Part shown: in pieces, positions 55,534 through 64,000 of the stretch | Layout of the letters: every line of letters starts with the position of its first letter | Position numbering within the stretch: the stretch's first letter is position 1 | NCBI GenBank assembly: GCA_001596135.1 | Contig: CP014773.1 | Location: 1,240,001-1,304,000, forward strand | Direction: 5' to 3' | Source of the DNA: Mucilaginibacter sp. PAMC 26640 | GTDB taxonomy: Bacteria > Bacteroidota > Bacteroidia > Sphingobacteriales > Sphingobacteriaceae | DNA: 64,000 bases | The notes under the pieces: generated by a model | The model's database searches: none | What the model was told of the DNA's origin: nothing | The model's input: the letters and a program-made list of their open reading frames with translations, nothing else | Translations under genes and position numbers: made by a program

Positions 55534-56109
55534 ATGGCTATTAATTTAAGGAAAGGGCAACGCATAAATATTGGCCTTTCGAAAATAAGCGTCGGCCTTG
55601 GCTGGAATCCAAACGAGGGAACCGGTTACGATTTCGACCTTGACGCATCGGCTATCATGATCGGCACCGACCGGCTGATCCCATCAGAAGAATTTTTCAT
55701 TTTTTATGGCAATACCGATTCGCCCGAAGGGTCGCTTCACCACTCGGGCGATGATCCAACCGGGGGCAACAGTGATGGCGGAGATGACGAAGTAATTAAT
55801 GTAGACCTGGATAAGGTGGACCCGCGCATCAACGAAATACTGTTTGTGGTAACTATTCACGAAGCTGCACAAAGGCGGCAGAATTACGGGCAGGTTAGAG
55901 AGGCTTATATCCGCATTGTTGATGAAGCCAACGGCGCAGAGATAGCAAAGTATGAACTGGACGAAGATTTTTCGATAGAGACCGGTATTGAATTCGGACG
56001 CCTTTATAAAAGGGATGGCAATTGGAAGTTCGAAGCATCGGGCATCGGTTACAGGGAAGATCTTGCTTTCTTCCTCAGTAAATATTTCAAAGGGCAAATC
56101 ATTAAATAA
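55534..56109 (+). CDS. TerD-family stress protein (first copy)
   Basis: The 191-residue protein has the TerD fold: LRKGQRINIGLSKISVGLGW, then DLDASAIMIG and HHSGDDPTGGNSDGGDDEVI, acidic loops for Ca2+. TerD proteins are linked to tellurite, phage or other stress resistance. It is followed after 1 nt by a second TerD gene. No other ter genes (terA, terC, terZ) are in the window. Confidence 0.92.
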   Translation: MAINLRKGQRINIGLSKISVGLGWNPNEGTGYDFDLDASAIMIGTDRLIPSEEFFIFYGNTDSPEGSLHHSGDDPTGGNSDGGDDEVINVDLDKVDPRINEILFVVTIHEAAQRRQNYGQVREAYIRIVDEANGAEIAKYELDEDFSIETGIEFGRLYKRDGNWKFEASGIGYREDLAFFLSKYFKGQIIK

Positions 56110-56110
56110 A

Positions 56111-56782
56111 ATGGCAATTAACCTAATCAAAGGGCAGACCATCGATCTGCGTAAAAATGAAAAAGGCGCTGATTACAACCTATCTGCCGTAACAATTGGC
56201 CTGGGCTGGGATGTCCGGAAAAAAGAAACGGGCTTTTTCAGCAAATTGTTTGGTAATGACAAAGAAGAGGAAGAGTACGACCTGGACGCTATCGCTTTTT
56301 TGCTGGATAGCAATGGAAAGGTGGCAAATCCCGGCAGAACAATTGAAAAGCCTAACGGCACCAGCGTCAGGTTTTACGGGGGCGATATCGTCTTCTTCAA
56401 CGCTATGCATCATCCGTCCGGTCACATCTGGCTTACCGGCGATAACCGGACGGGTGCAGGCGATGGCGACGATGAGCAGATCATTGTTAAATTAAACGAC
56501 CTTGACCAAAAATACCAGCGGATAGTTTTTTTAGTGGCCATTTATCAGGGCAAGGCAAAGTACCAGCACTTTGGGTTAGTAGAAAATGCTTTTATACGGG
56601 CGGTGGATAAAATGGGTCATGAAATAGCCAAATTCAGCTTATCAGGCAACAGTACTTATAACGGTATGTGTTCTATGATTTTTGCGGAAGCCTACCGAAA
56701 AGATAATTCATGGAGTTTCCGGGCCATTGGTGAACCTCACTCTACCGATAATTTTGTAGAGCTACTTAAAAACTACAGGTAG
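56111..56782 (+). CDS. TerD-family stress protein (second copy)
   Basis: The 223-residue protein starts MAINLIKGQTIDLRKNEKGA, with YNLSAVTIGLGWDV, FNAMHHPSGHIWLTGDNRTG and FIRAVDKMGHEIAKF. It is longer than the first copy, with an insert (KKETGFFSKLFGNDKEEEEYD). In-frame upstream codons lie inside the first terD, so the ATG at 56111 is the start. The two are co-transcribed. Confidence 0.9.
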   Translation: MAINLIKGQTIDLRKNEKGADYNLSAVTIGLGWDVRKKETGFFSKLFGNDKEEEEYDLDAIAFLLDSNGKVANPGRTIEKPNGTSVRFYGGDIVFFNAMHHPSGHIWLTGDNRTGAGDGDDEQIIVKLNDLDQKYQRIVFLVAIYQGKAKYQHFGLVENAFIRAVDKMGHEIAKFSLSGNSTYNGMCSMIFAEAYRKDNSWSFRAIGEPHSTDNFVELLKNYR

Positions 56783-56824
56783 CACCTACAGGTTCGGCAA
56801 GGCAGGTGCGTATTATTGGCTGCT

Positions 56825-57430
56825 TTAATTAACCTTAAGCCAGCCGGTAATGCTCATCCGCGCTTTAGCGGTTACCAGTACCTCATGCTCCAGCTCGGTA
56901 CTTTTAAAAAAAACGCTTTTGCCGTTCATGGGCGAAATGCGCTGCTCATGATCCGGGTGATGGATGCATAATTCTCCGCCGTCTGCCAAAACCCAGCCTG
57001 CATTTAAGTACATGATCATGGAGTATGCCCGCTTGCCATTATTTTGAAACTGATCAAGGTGCTTTTTGTAATACCGGCCCTTTTCATAAAGCGTGTAGTG
57101 GAATTCATACCCCGTGATACCCGTATAACAGGTGCGATTGAGGTAAGCGATAAAACTGTCCATAAAATCGAAAAAGGCATTCTCGTACGTATCGTTGTGC
57201 TTGCGGTCCAACCAATAAATACGGTCGCCCCTTATTAGTTTGTTGTGTGATACAAGGGTATTATTACCCGTCCCTGCTGCTTGCAGTAATTTGCCTGCAA
57301 ACAATGTTTCAAGGTTATTTTTGAGGTGCCCGGATAATGCCGCGGTTAAAAAATCTTCTGAAATACCTACGTTCGTATCCAGGTAACTATCTATAAAATT
57401 GCTAAAGATCTCTTCCAATAAAGGGTGCAT
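56825..57430 (-). CDS. 2OG-Fe(II) oxygenase (prolyl-hydroxylase-like)
   Basis: The 201-residue protein has the double-stranded beta-helix iron triad His124-x-Asp126 (KKHLDQF) and His182 (LEHEV), and Arg191 for 2-oxoglutarate. This small P4H/EGL9-like type may hydroxylate a protein residue, target unknown. A GTG precedes the ATG by one codon. It converges on the TerD genes with a 42-nt gap. Confidence 0.85.
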   Translation of the reverse strand: MHPLLEEIFSNFIDSYLDTNVGISEDFLTAALSGHLKNNLETLFAGKLLQAAGTGNNTLVSHNKLIRGDRIYWLDRKHNDTYENAFFDFMDSFIAYLNRTCYTGITGYEFHYTLYEKGRYYKKHLDQFQNNGKRAYSMIMYLNAGWVLADGGELCIHHPDHEQRISPMNGKSVFFKSTELEHEVLVTAKARMSITGWLKVN

Positions 57431-57514
57431 CACAAAACGTGATCGTGCATTTTGGTGAAGGTATGCTTAATTACCGGGTTAAAACCATTCTGCCGCTAAT
57501 GAGTTGTGTTACCT

Positions 57515-59473
57515 ATGCGATACTTATCAAAACAGCAAGCTACGCCCATAATGATTGGTGCCGAGGTTTTTATAGAACCCGGCCAAACACCCGCAGAAAT
57601 AGATACTTGGTTTTTGCGGTTAAAAGAGGCCGGGATGAAAGTAACCCGCATACGGCTGTTTGAAACGTATCTGCGTAAACCGGATGGCAGCTGGGATTTT
57701 GACTTGTTTGATGCCGCTTACCAGGCTGGTGATAAATACGGCATTAAAATCTATGGCAACCTATTCCCCGCAACTGCTTTTACCGACCTTGGCGGTTTAA
57801 AGTTTCCGCGCGACGAGGATCATTTGACAGCTATTGCCAACTATATCAAACACGTAGTATCCCATTTTAAAAATTTTGATTCATGCTATGGCTGGGTACC
57901 GGTGAACGAACCGGGAGTGGGTAGTTTTCCACAGGACCCTTATGCAACAAGTAAATACCTGGAATGGAAGGCCGCCCAGGCCCATCCGGATTATAACAGC
58001 AATGGTTATGATCATTTCGACTTTGCAGATGAGCGTTTCCTGCTGTATTACAACACCTGGTTCTTAAAATGGCTAACCGATGAGATTCACCGGTACGATC
58101 CTGGCAGCATTATCCACGTAAACAATCATGCTATATTTAAAAACGCAGCGGAATATAACTTTACCGACTGGCGCGAATTCCTAACCAGCCTGGGAGGATC
58201 CGCTCATGCCAGCTGGCATTTCAGCTATTTTAACCGCAGCCAGTACACACTTGCGGTTGCTGCCAATTGTGAAATGCTCCGCTCCGGCGCGGGAGAAATC
58301 CCTTGGTTTATGACCGAGTTGCAGGGCGGCAACAATACCTACAGCGGGTTTTTGGCGCTATGTCCCACAGCCGAAGAGATCAGTCAGTGGTTGTGGACGG
58401 CCATTGCTGCAGAAAGTAAAGGCGCTATTTTCTGGTGCCTCAACCCGCGTTCATCCGGTATTGAAGCCGGCGAATGGGCGATGCTCAACTACCATAACCA
58501 ACCATCAGACCGGCTGCTAGCAGCTACAGATGTGATGCGCACCATTAATCAGAACCTTAATTTATTTGAAAATGCCAAAGTGGTTGAATCTGGCATTAAC
58601 ATTCTGTATACCCGCGAATCGTTGTGGATAGAAAAGAAACTGCAAACCGGGGGCAAAAGCTACGAGGGGAGGGACGAGGGCGGGGTAATGCAATCAGCAA
58701 TAGCCTATTTTGAGGCCTTGAGCGAAGCCGGGATACAAGCCAACTTTAAAGAAATAAGCGAATTTGATTTTTCAGGGGATAACTATCATGGAATTGCTAT
58801 CATCCTGGCCCACCAGATCGCTATCCCTTCTAAATACTGGCCAGTACTGAGCTCGTTCGTGGAAATGGGCGGTAAATTACTATTAGATGGCTTGAGCGGC
58901 TATTATGACGAAAATGCGGTAGCAACTACACGACTGGGCTTCCCGCTTCGTGATTTGCTTGGTGGCGATGTTTTAGAGTATAAAGCAATAGATGAGATAG
59001 ATATTTTGCAGCTAGGCAGGAATGTACTGCCGGCGTACCAATGGAAGGGCTTACTCCATCCTACAACCGCCCAATGCCTATCTGCAGAGCAAGGGCAGGC
59101 CGCTGCCATGAAAAACTCTTTTGGCAAGGGTACGGTTTGGTGGTTACCAACACTTGTTGGTTTAGGCAGCCGGATCTCTGAAGACTACAACCATCTGAAC
59201 GTATTCCTCAAAAGTATCCTGGAGTATAAATCTTTAAACATCCCATTTAAATTTAACGCGCCTCAAAAGCTAGTGCTGATGAAAACGATGAGAAGCGGCA
59301 CCGATCTGCTAACCGTCGTTATCAATAAATCCACGGTGCGGCGTGAGTTTACACTTACCATCACCCCCTTTGCTTTACAGCCTGATGTATTGTTTGCCAA
59401 TAAGGGTGGAAAAATAGGCGGCAATCATATCAGTATAGACCCCGAAGAAACAATGGTTATTAAATGGAGCTAA
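57515..59473 (+). CDS. Family 42 glycoside hydrolase (beta-galactosidase-like)
   Basis: The 652-residue protein has a GH42 TIM barrel with acid/base Glu132 (VPVNEPG) and nucleophile Glu268 (WFMTELQGG), a trimerisation-like domain (about 370-575) and a small C-terminal beta domain. There is no signal peptide, so it is probably cytoplasmic, acting on imported beta-galactosides. No transporter or other sugar gene is adjacent. A GTG at 57506 is in frame but the ATG at 57515 is preferred. Confidence 0.82.
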   Translation: MRYLSKQQATPIMIGAEVFIEPGQTPAEIDTWFLRLKEAGMKVTRIRLFETYLRKPDGSWDFDLFDAAYQAGDKYGIKIYGNLFPATAFTDLGGLKFPRDEDHLTAIANYIKHVVSHFKNFDSCYGWVPVNEPGVGSFPQDPYATSKYLEWKAAQAHPDYNSNGYDHFDFADERFLLYYNTWFLKWLTDEIHRYDPGSIIHVNNHAIFKNAAEYNFTDWREFLTSLGGSAHASWHFSYFNRSQYTLAVAANCEMLRSGAGEIPWFMTELQGGNNTYSGFLALCPTAEEISQWLWTAIAAESKGAIFWCLNPRSSGIEAGEWAMLNYHNQPSDRLLAATDVMRTINQNLNLFENAKVVESGINILYTRESLWIEKKLQTGGKSYEGRDEGGVMQSAIAYFEALSEAGIQANFKEISEFDFSGDNYHGIAIILAHQIAIPSKYWPVLSSFVEMGGKLLLDGLSGYYDENAVATTRLGFPLRDLLGGDVLEYKAIDEIDILQLGRNVLPAYQWKGLLHPTTAQCLSAEQGQAAAMKNSFGKGTVWWLPTLVGLGSRISEDYNHLNVFLKSILEYKSLNIPFKFNAPQKLVLMKTMRSGTDLLTVVINKSTVRREFTLTITPFALQPDVLFANKGGKIGGNHISIDPEETMVIKWS

Positions 59474-59497
59474 AATGCAGCTTTTTGATTGCTGTTA

Positions 59498-59992
59498 CTA
59501 CAGTTTCTTCCGCATTACGTAATCATTCATCCAATAAGGTCCGATAGCAATATCCTCTTCATAAGCAATTTCGAATCCCATTTTTTCATAGAAAGTTCTG
59601 GCCTTATTATCCCTGTTTACGTTGAGATCCAATGTAGATTTTCCCGCTTCTTTGGTTTGTTCAACCACAGCATTAATTAACATTTTGCCATAACCCTTGC
59701 CTTGAGTTACCGGCAGGCAGTATAGTTTGTGCAGTTTGTAAATTTCCGGATCTTCCCCTCTTGGAGAATATGCAGCGAAAGCTACAGGTTGCCCATCGGC
59801 TACCAGTAATAAAAAAGTCTGCGATCCATTTTTTACCTGGTCTGTTATTTTATCAGGTGAATAAATAGTGCCAAGCATATAAGCAACCTGTTCTTTACCT
59901 AAAAGCGGCTCATAGGTTGGCCACCAGGTTTGTTCTGCTATTTGCAAAATGCTGTCAACGTCGGCTTCTGTGGCTTTCCTTATTAAATACAT
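59498..59992 (-). CDS. GNAT-family N-acetyltransferase
   Basis: The 164-residue protein has a GNAT fold with the acetyl-CoA motif QGKGYGKML and DLNVNRDNKARTFYEKMGF near the C terminus. The acceptor is unknown. It may be the second gene of an operon with rarA, 33 nt downstream of it. Confidence 0.88.
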   Translation of the reverse strand: MYLIRKATEADVDSILQIAEQTWWPTYEPLLGKEQVAYMLGTIYSPDKITDQVKNGSQTFLLLVADGQPVAFAAYSPRGEDPEIYKLHKLYCLPVTQGKGYGKMLINAVVEQTKEAGKSTLDLNVNRDNKARTFYEKMGFEIAYEEDIAIGPYWMNDYVMRKKL

Positions 59993-60025
59993 GCAATTCT
60001 CTCTCTTTAAATACGGTAAGGCAAC

Positions 60026-61306
60026 TTAATATTTATACCGATCGCCCCAGAGCTTTTTTAATTTTTCTTTCGATTCGTTTTCTTTGGCGTTATTACCCGG
60101 CTCATAAATTTTTGTTCCGCGTATTGCTTCGGGCAAAAAGTCCAGGTCGGCAAAGTTGCCTTCAAAACTGTGGGCGTACTTATAATTTTTGCCATAGCCT
60201 ATGTTTTTCATCAGCTTGGTTGGGGCGTTGCGCAAGTGAAGCGGCACGGGCAGGTCGCCGGTTTGCCTTACAAGAGCAATGGCAGCGCCAATGGCGGTAG
60301 TAGCTGAATTGCTTTTGGCCGATGTTGCCAGGTAGATGACCGTTTGTGACAGGATCAGCTGCGACTCGGGCATGCCGATCACCTGCACCGCATTGAAACA
60401 GCTTTGCGCGAGCAGTAACGCATTCGGGTTGGCGTTACCAATATCCTCTGATGCCAGGATCAGCATGCGGCGGGCAATAAATAAAGGGTCTTCCCCGCCA
60501 ACGATCATCCGTGCCAGCCAGTACACCGCTCCGTTAGGGTCACTGCCCCGCATGGATTTGATAAAGGCCGAGATAATATCATAATGTTGTTCGCCGGTTT
60601 TATCATACAGCGCCATGTTTTGCTGTACGTGCTCCAGCACTACATCATTGGTGAGCACTATTTTTTTACCATCAAATGCGTTTACCAGCAACTCAAAAAT
60701 ATTAAGCAGTTTGCGGGCATCACCGCCACTAAGGCGAAGCAGCGCTTCGTGCTCCTTTACAGTAATGTTCTTGTTTTTTAATACTACGTCTTCTTTTTTC
60801 GCCTTATCGATCAAATCCAACAGATCCTGTTCTTCTAAAGGTTTCAAAATATAAACCTGGCACCGGGATAGCAAAGCGGAAATCACCTCGAAAGAAGGGT
60901 TTTCTGTAGTTGCGCCGATCAGTGTTACAATGCCCCGTTCAACCGCCCCTAATAGGGAATCCTGCTGCGATTTGGAAAAACGGTGAATCTCATCGATGAA
61001 AAGGATCGGTAAAATTTCTCCCTGCTCTTTTAGTATAGAGGCCTTTTCTATTACCTCCCGTACATCTTTCACACCCGAATTGATAGCGCTAAGCGAAAAG
61101 AAAGGCCGGAACAATGATTGCGAAATAATATAGGCCAGCGTAGTTTTACCAACCCCGGGCGGCCCCCAAAACAGCATAGATGGCAAAGAGCCGGATTCAA
61201 TGGCCTTGCGAAGTACCGCACCAGGCCCCACCAAATGTTTTTGACCCACATAATCATCCAGTGATTTGGGGCGCATGCGTTCGGCTAATGGCGGCAAATT
61301 ATTCAT
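60026..61306 (-). CDS. rarA: Replication-associated recombination protein A (RarA/MgsA)
   Basis: The 426-residue protein has Walker A GPPGVGKTT (48-56), Walker B LFIDEIHRF (Asp105, Glu106), a sensor region SRCQVY and the C-terminal MgsA domain. RarA acts at stalled replication forks. A TTG at 61336 is in frame but the ATG at 61306 gives the family start (MNNLPPLAERMRP). Confidence 0.94.
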   Translation of the reverse strand: MNNLPPLAERMRPKSLDDYVGQKHLVGPGAVLRKAIESGSLPSMLFWGPPGVGKTTLAYIISQSLFRPFFSLSAINSGVKDVREVIEKASILKEQGEILPILFIDEIHRFSKSQQDSLLGAVERGIVTLIGATTENPSFEVISALLSRCQVYILKPLEEQDLLDLIDKAKKEDVVLKNKNITVKEHEALLRLSGGDARKLLNIFELLVNAFDGKKIVLTNDVVLEHVQQNMALYDKTGEQHYDIISAFIKSMRGSDPNGAVYWLARMIVGGEDPLFIARRMLILASEDIGNANPNALLLAQSCFNAVQVIGMPESQLILSQTVIYLATSAKSNSATTAIGAAIALVRQTGDLPVPLHLRNAPTKLMKNIGYGKNYKYAHSFEGNFADLDFLPEAIRGTKIYEPGNNAKENESKEKLKKLWGDRYKY

Positions 61307-61625
61307 AAATGTAAAATTCGGAAATGGAAACGCCAAATCCTAAAATGATTAGTAAGTTAGTTGGCGGTTATTTGTTTTATATCTGGTGAAGAAAAACGAT
61401 CTCTTGTATTGTTTCAGTTTAGTTACTGCACCGGGGATGTTGATAACTATTATATCATAGGATCTATTGGCTCCGGGCCGAACCTTGTACATAAGGTTAA
61501 TTTGCTGGCGCTTATCTTTAGTTTAAGTTTGGAATTTAATGGAAGCCTGGCAAGATAGGTTTAAACCATACATGGTACCATTTTTAGTTATAATTGTTAC
61601 TTAAATTACTTGTCAATAGATCCGA
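61307..61625. other. Gap between rarA and the glycosylase gene, with a promoter
   Basis: This 319-nt gap holds the consensus promoter at 61501-61531 and otherwise no gene or repeat that I can see. The frames across it are short. Confidence 0.5.
61501..61531 (+). promoter_or_regulatory. Consensus promoter for the AlkA-type gene
   Basis: TTTG (61501-61504) and TAAGTTTG (61524-61531) are separated by exactly 19 nt, a perfect match to TTTG-N19-21-TAnnTTTG. The leader to the ATG at 61626 is about 88 nt. Confidence 0.65.
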
Positions 61626-62282
61626 ATGCCAAAACAGTTCACCTCCGCTACTTACCATCCCATTTGTGATGAACTCGCTTTGATGGATCCTGATTTTGCC
61701 GATGTTATCCAAACTCACGGCTACCCGCCACTGTGGAGCCGGCCCAATACTTTCGAAACCCTGGTACATATCATTTTAGAACAGCAGGTATCACTGGCAT
61801 CGGCGCTTTCGGCATTAAACAAATTGCGTGAGCGTGTACAGGAAATTACACCAGCTAGGGTTTTGTTGCTTACAGATGCAGAACTGCGAGACTGTTATTT
61901 TAGCCGGCAAAAATCTGCCTACGTCAAATATCTGGCAGAAGCAATCATCGGTGGGCGTATTGATCTTGCGGCTTTTGAGCAAATGGAGGACCAGGAGATT
62001 CGCAGCAGTTTATGTGCCCTCAAGGGCATTGGCAACTGGACGGTTGATGTTTATCTGATGTTTGTGCTGAAGCACCCGGATATTATGCCGCTTGGCGACC
62101 TGGCAGTTGTCAACGCCATGAAACGGTTGAAGAAGCTGCCCAGGGAAACAAGTAAAGAAGAGCTAATGTCAATTGGCGAACAATGGAAACCCTATCGCAC
62201 CGTAGCAAGTATGTTGTTGTGGCATTATTATTTATCGTCGCCGGCTCCAAAAAGATCTAAGACAAAAAAGCAAATACTTTAA
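61626..62282 (+). CDS. DNA-3-methyladenine glycosylase (AlkA-type HhH-GPD)
   Basis: The 218-residue protein has the helix-hairpin-helix LKGIGNWTVDV (132-142) and the catalytic Asp158 in LGD, the HhH-GPD signature. It removes alkylated purines. It lacks the N-terminal TATA-like domain of E. coli AlkA, so it is the short AlkA-like form. Confidence 0.88.
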   Translation: MPKQFTSATYHPICDELALMDPDFADVIQTHGYPPLWSRPNTFETLVHIILEQQVSLASALSALNKLRERVQEITPARVLLLTDAELRDCYFSRQKSAYVKYLAEAIIGGRIDLAAFEQMEDQEIRSSLCALKGIGNWTVDVYLMFVLKHPDIMPLGDLAVVNAMKRLKKLPRETSKEELMSIGEQWKPYRTVASMLLWHYYLSSPAPKRSKTKKQIL

Positions 62283-62323
62283 ACACCCTAATTAACAGGG
62301 GCTTTTAGCTAACTGAAGCGCGT

Positions 62324-63166
62324 TTACTCAAACACTTCTACCTCACCATCGTGTAAAGCCCAAACCATATAAGGGTGCGTATCGGCGTGGTAAATATCTC
62401 CCATATTGCTGATGCCGATTACGCCGGCAAAGCCGTCGTAAGGTTTCATTTCGTCTAATGTTTTTTCTGTAGCCAGCGAGAGTGGCATACCATCAGTTAC
62501 GCGGGTAACTATTTTGGTAGCAACAGATCCGCTTGTAATATCTTCGCCCACGCCGGTACACGAAATGCCCGCAAAGGCGTTGGCATAATTGCCTGCCGTT
62601 GTTGCCGAATCGCTTACTCTGCCCGGAATTTCAAAGCCTTTACCACCTGTTGAAGTAGCGGCGGCAATGTCTCCATAAATATCAAGTGCTACGCAGCCAA
62701 CGGTACCGAGGCGAATGGAGTCGCTGAGTTTCTTTTCGTATTCTTTCCGGCGCTGTGGAATTTCTGTATTAAAATAGGCAAAGCCATTTTGTTTAGCAAA
62801 GTTACAGGCACCGCTTCCACTTAGCACACGGTCGTCATACTCCATCAGTTTTTCAGCCACACAAATAGGGTTCCGGATATCTTCTATATTGATCACGCCA
62901 GAAAATCGTTGGGTTTTGCCATCCATAAGCGCTGCGCTTAAACGGATCTTACCATCGCTTTGGATCTGTGAACCGGTTCCTGCGTTAAAAAGGTCACAAT
63001 CCTCCAGCAGGCGCACCGTATAAACAACGGTTTGGGCAGCCGTGTGGCTTTCCAGAAATTTATGGCCAAGTACAACAATTTCATGCAGAGCATCTTGCTT
63101 AGCTTTTTTAACTTCCTGATTGGTCCCCGATTCGCTGAAAAAACCTCCGTGAATAATTAGCTTCAT
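62324..63166 (-). CDS. iaaA: Isoaspartyl peptidase/L-asparaginase (Ntn-hydrolase)
   Basis: The 280-residue protein has an N-terminal IHGG loop and the autocatalytic Thr155 in RLGTVGCVALD, the typical cleavage site of the family. It hydrolyses beta-aspartyl dipeptides. Its start overlaps the stop of cyanophycinase (ATGA), so it would act on beta-Asp-Arg released by that enzyme. Confidence 0.9.
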   Translation of the reverse strand: MKLIIHGGFFSESGTNQEVKKAKQDALHEIVVLGHKFLESHTAAQTVVYTVRLLEDCDLFNAGTGSQIQSDGKIRLSAALMDGKTQRFSGVINIEDIRNPICVAEKLMEYDDRVLSGSGACNFAKQNGFAYFNTEIPQRRKEYEKKLSDSIRLGTVGCVALDIYGDIAAATSTGGKGFEIPGRVSDSATTAGNYANAFAGISCTGVGEDITSGSVATKIVTRVTDGMPLSLATEKTLDEMKPYDGFAGVIGISNMGDIYHADTHPYMVWALHDGEVEVFE

Positions 63167-64000
63167 TGTAGTAGATCGTTACTGCTATCCTGGGTGGAAA
63201 TAAATACACCCTCCTCAACCTTAACTGCTTGTTTGATGATCATTTTGTGCTGTTCGAGATCGTATTTATCAAATATCGACATCACATGCACTTTCAAATT
63301 TTCTATAGAGACCGGGCTGCCAATTTCTACATCATAAACATTAGTTTCCACAATATTAGTGCCATCAACCAGCATTACCAGGCCAGAACCAATAGCTTCC
63401 ATCATACTGCCTTCCGTTACCAGCAAACCGGCATCCTCGCCCAAGCCAATTCCAAGTATGCCGGGGTTGGTAGCTACCGCATATAATAACCTACCGATGC
63501 GGCCGCGCTGCACAAAGTGCGTGTCAACAATAACCGAATCGATGAAACCAAGGCCAGCTGTAATTTGCACCTCGCCTTTAATAAGCGCTTCGTTGCTTTG
63601 CCCACGGTAAATCATGTGAGTAGATGCAGCAGCAGCGCCTGCAGATGTGCCGGCAATTACAAAGTTCTCTTCGTTATAACGCTTTTTTAAGATCTGAAGG
63701 AATTGTGTGCCGCCAAAAATAGCGGTAAGCCGCAGTTGGTCGCCCCCGCTAAACATCACTACGTCTGCTCTGCTGATCCGGTCAAGATATTCCGGATTGG
63801 TAGCATCTTCGCGGCTTTTAATATGTAAAATATTTACATGGGTTACATTCAGCTGGTTAAAAGCCTTAGTATATTCATTGCCCACTAATTCCGGGATTTG
63901 CGAGGCTGTGGTGATCACCTCTACCAAAGAAGCTTCCTTTTTTGCCGATTCATTGATAATGCGGCGAAGGATCCCCTTTTCGAAAAATTTAATATAATGC
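63163..64000 (-). CDS. cphB: Cyanophycinase, N terminus outside the window
   Basis: The frame runs to the right edge, so the start is beyond 64000. The visible 278 residues begin HYIKFFEKGILRRI and include VITTASQIPE, FSGGDQLRLT and the nucleophile Ser in GTSAGAAAAST. Cyanophycinase cuts the poly-Asp/Arg polymer to beta-Asp-Arg dipeptides. It lies directly upstream of the isoaspartyl peptidase in one operon. Confidence 0.9.
   Translation of the reverse strand, partial: HYIKFFEKGILRRIINESAKKEASLVEVITTASQIPELVGNEYTKAFNQLNVTHVNILHIKSREDATNPEYLDRISRADVVMFSGGDQLRLTAIFGGTQFLQILKKRYNEENFVIAGTSAGAAAASTHMIYRGQSNEALIKGEVQITAGLGFIDSVIVDTHFVQRGRIGRLLYAVATNPGILGIGLGEDAGLLVTEGSMMEAIGSGLVMLVDGTNIVETNVYDVEIGSPVSIENLKVHVMSIFDKYDLEQHKMIIKQAVKVEEGVFISTQDSSNDLLQ

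Noticed and set aside
1-64000. tRNA, rRNA or insertion sequences
   Set aside because: I looked through the intergenic stretches for tRNA-like T-loops, transposase motifs and terminal repeats and saw none, but a covariance-model search (tRNAscan-SE, Infernal) was not possible here.

Overview
The window looks like a chromosomal segment from a Bacteroidota bacterium, most likely family Sphingobacteriaceae (Mucilaginibacter/Pedobacter type). The basis is gene content (type-B succinate dehydrogenase in CAB order, fused E1 alpha/beta dehydrogenase, TonB-dependent receptor, DUF4142, GIN-domain, DUF1080 and DUF4198 proteins, S9 and DUF5117 peptidases), many TTG/GTG starts, absence of strong Shine-Dalgarno sequences, and repeated upstream boxes of the form TAnnTTTG, the Bacteroidota -7 promoter element. 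I see no rRNA, tRNA, CRISPR array, prophage or insertion sequence. It reads as core chromosome with a few accessory pockets.

Layout. 1-4.4 kb: rimM after the tail and terminator of an upstream gene, a lipoprotein, an orphan lutB-like iron-sulfur protein coupled to a RibD/DHFR-like reductase, and a DUF4198 protein. 4.4-7.9 kb: fused E1 dehydrogenase, a two-gene module (84-aa protein plus zeta-toxin-like P-loop kinase), and a SprT-like metalloprotein. 7.9-11.3 kb: feoAB, then gcvH-vanZ-like-short lipoprotein, both on the minus strand. 11.4-16.1 kb: DUF4142 lipoprotein, met-zincin, Gfo/Idh/MocA oxidoreductase and thioredoxin-like lipoprotein. 16.2-20 kb: sdhCAB. 20-24 kb: S9 peptidase, PhnA-domain protein, small membrane protein and an MntR/DtxR-type regulator. 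24.1-26.7 kb: a TonB-dependent receptor divergent from that regulator, with a 15-bp perfect inverted repeat between them. 27-28.6 kb: a GIN-domain protein and a tandem array of 109-bp palindromic units. 28.6-41.2 kb: Tex, DUF1080, SGNH hydrolase, HflX, one more copy of the palindrome, PepT, beta-barrel protein, YjbR, M14 peptidase, rhomboid, an unknown protein and a dipeptide epimerase. 41.4-47.7 kb: Amt, an AT-rich gap with an orphan ORF, DinB, a degenerate thiamine-pyrophosphokinase-like protein, DegP/HtrA and DapF. 47.9-57.4 kb: SNF2 ATPase, dienelactone hydrolase, flippase-like membrane protein with glycosyltransferase, PP2C-type phosphatase, two TerD proteins and a 2OG-Fe(II) oxygenase. 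57.5-64 kb: GH42 glycosidase, GNAT, RarA, AlkA-type glycosylase, then isoaspartyl peptidase and a cyanophycinase cut by the window edge.

How genes work together. feoAB imports Fe(II); the MntR-type regulator with its palindromic site probably controls the neighbouring outer-membrane receptor, giving a small metal-homeostasis theme. sdhCAB, fused E1 and GcvH serve central and amino-acid metabolism. CphB and the isoaspartyl peptidase form a two-step pathway for breaking down cyanophycin-like polymers to Asp and Arg. DinB, AlkA, RarA and SNF2 are scattered DNA maintenance functions. The least explained items are the 109-bp hairpin array with its distant copy, the zeta-like module, the MntR-site/receptor pair, the AT-rich locus at 42.7-43.4 kb, the TerD pair and the short coupled lipoprotein.
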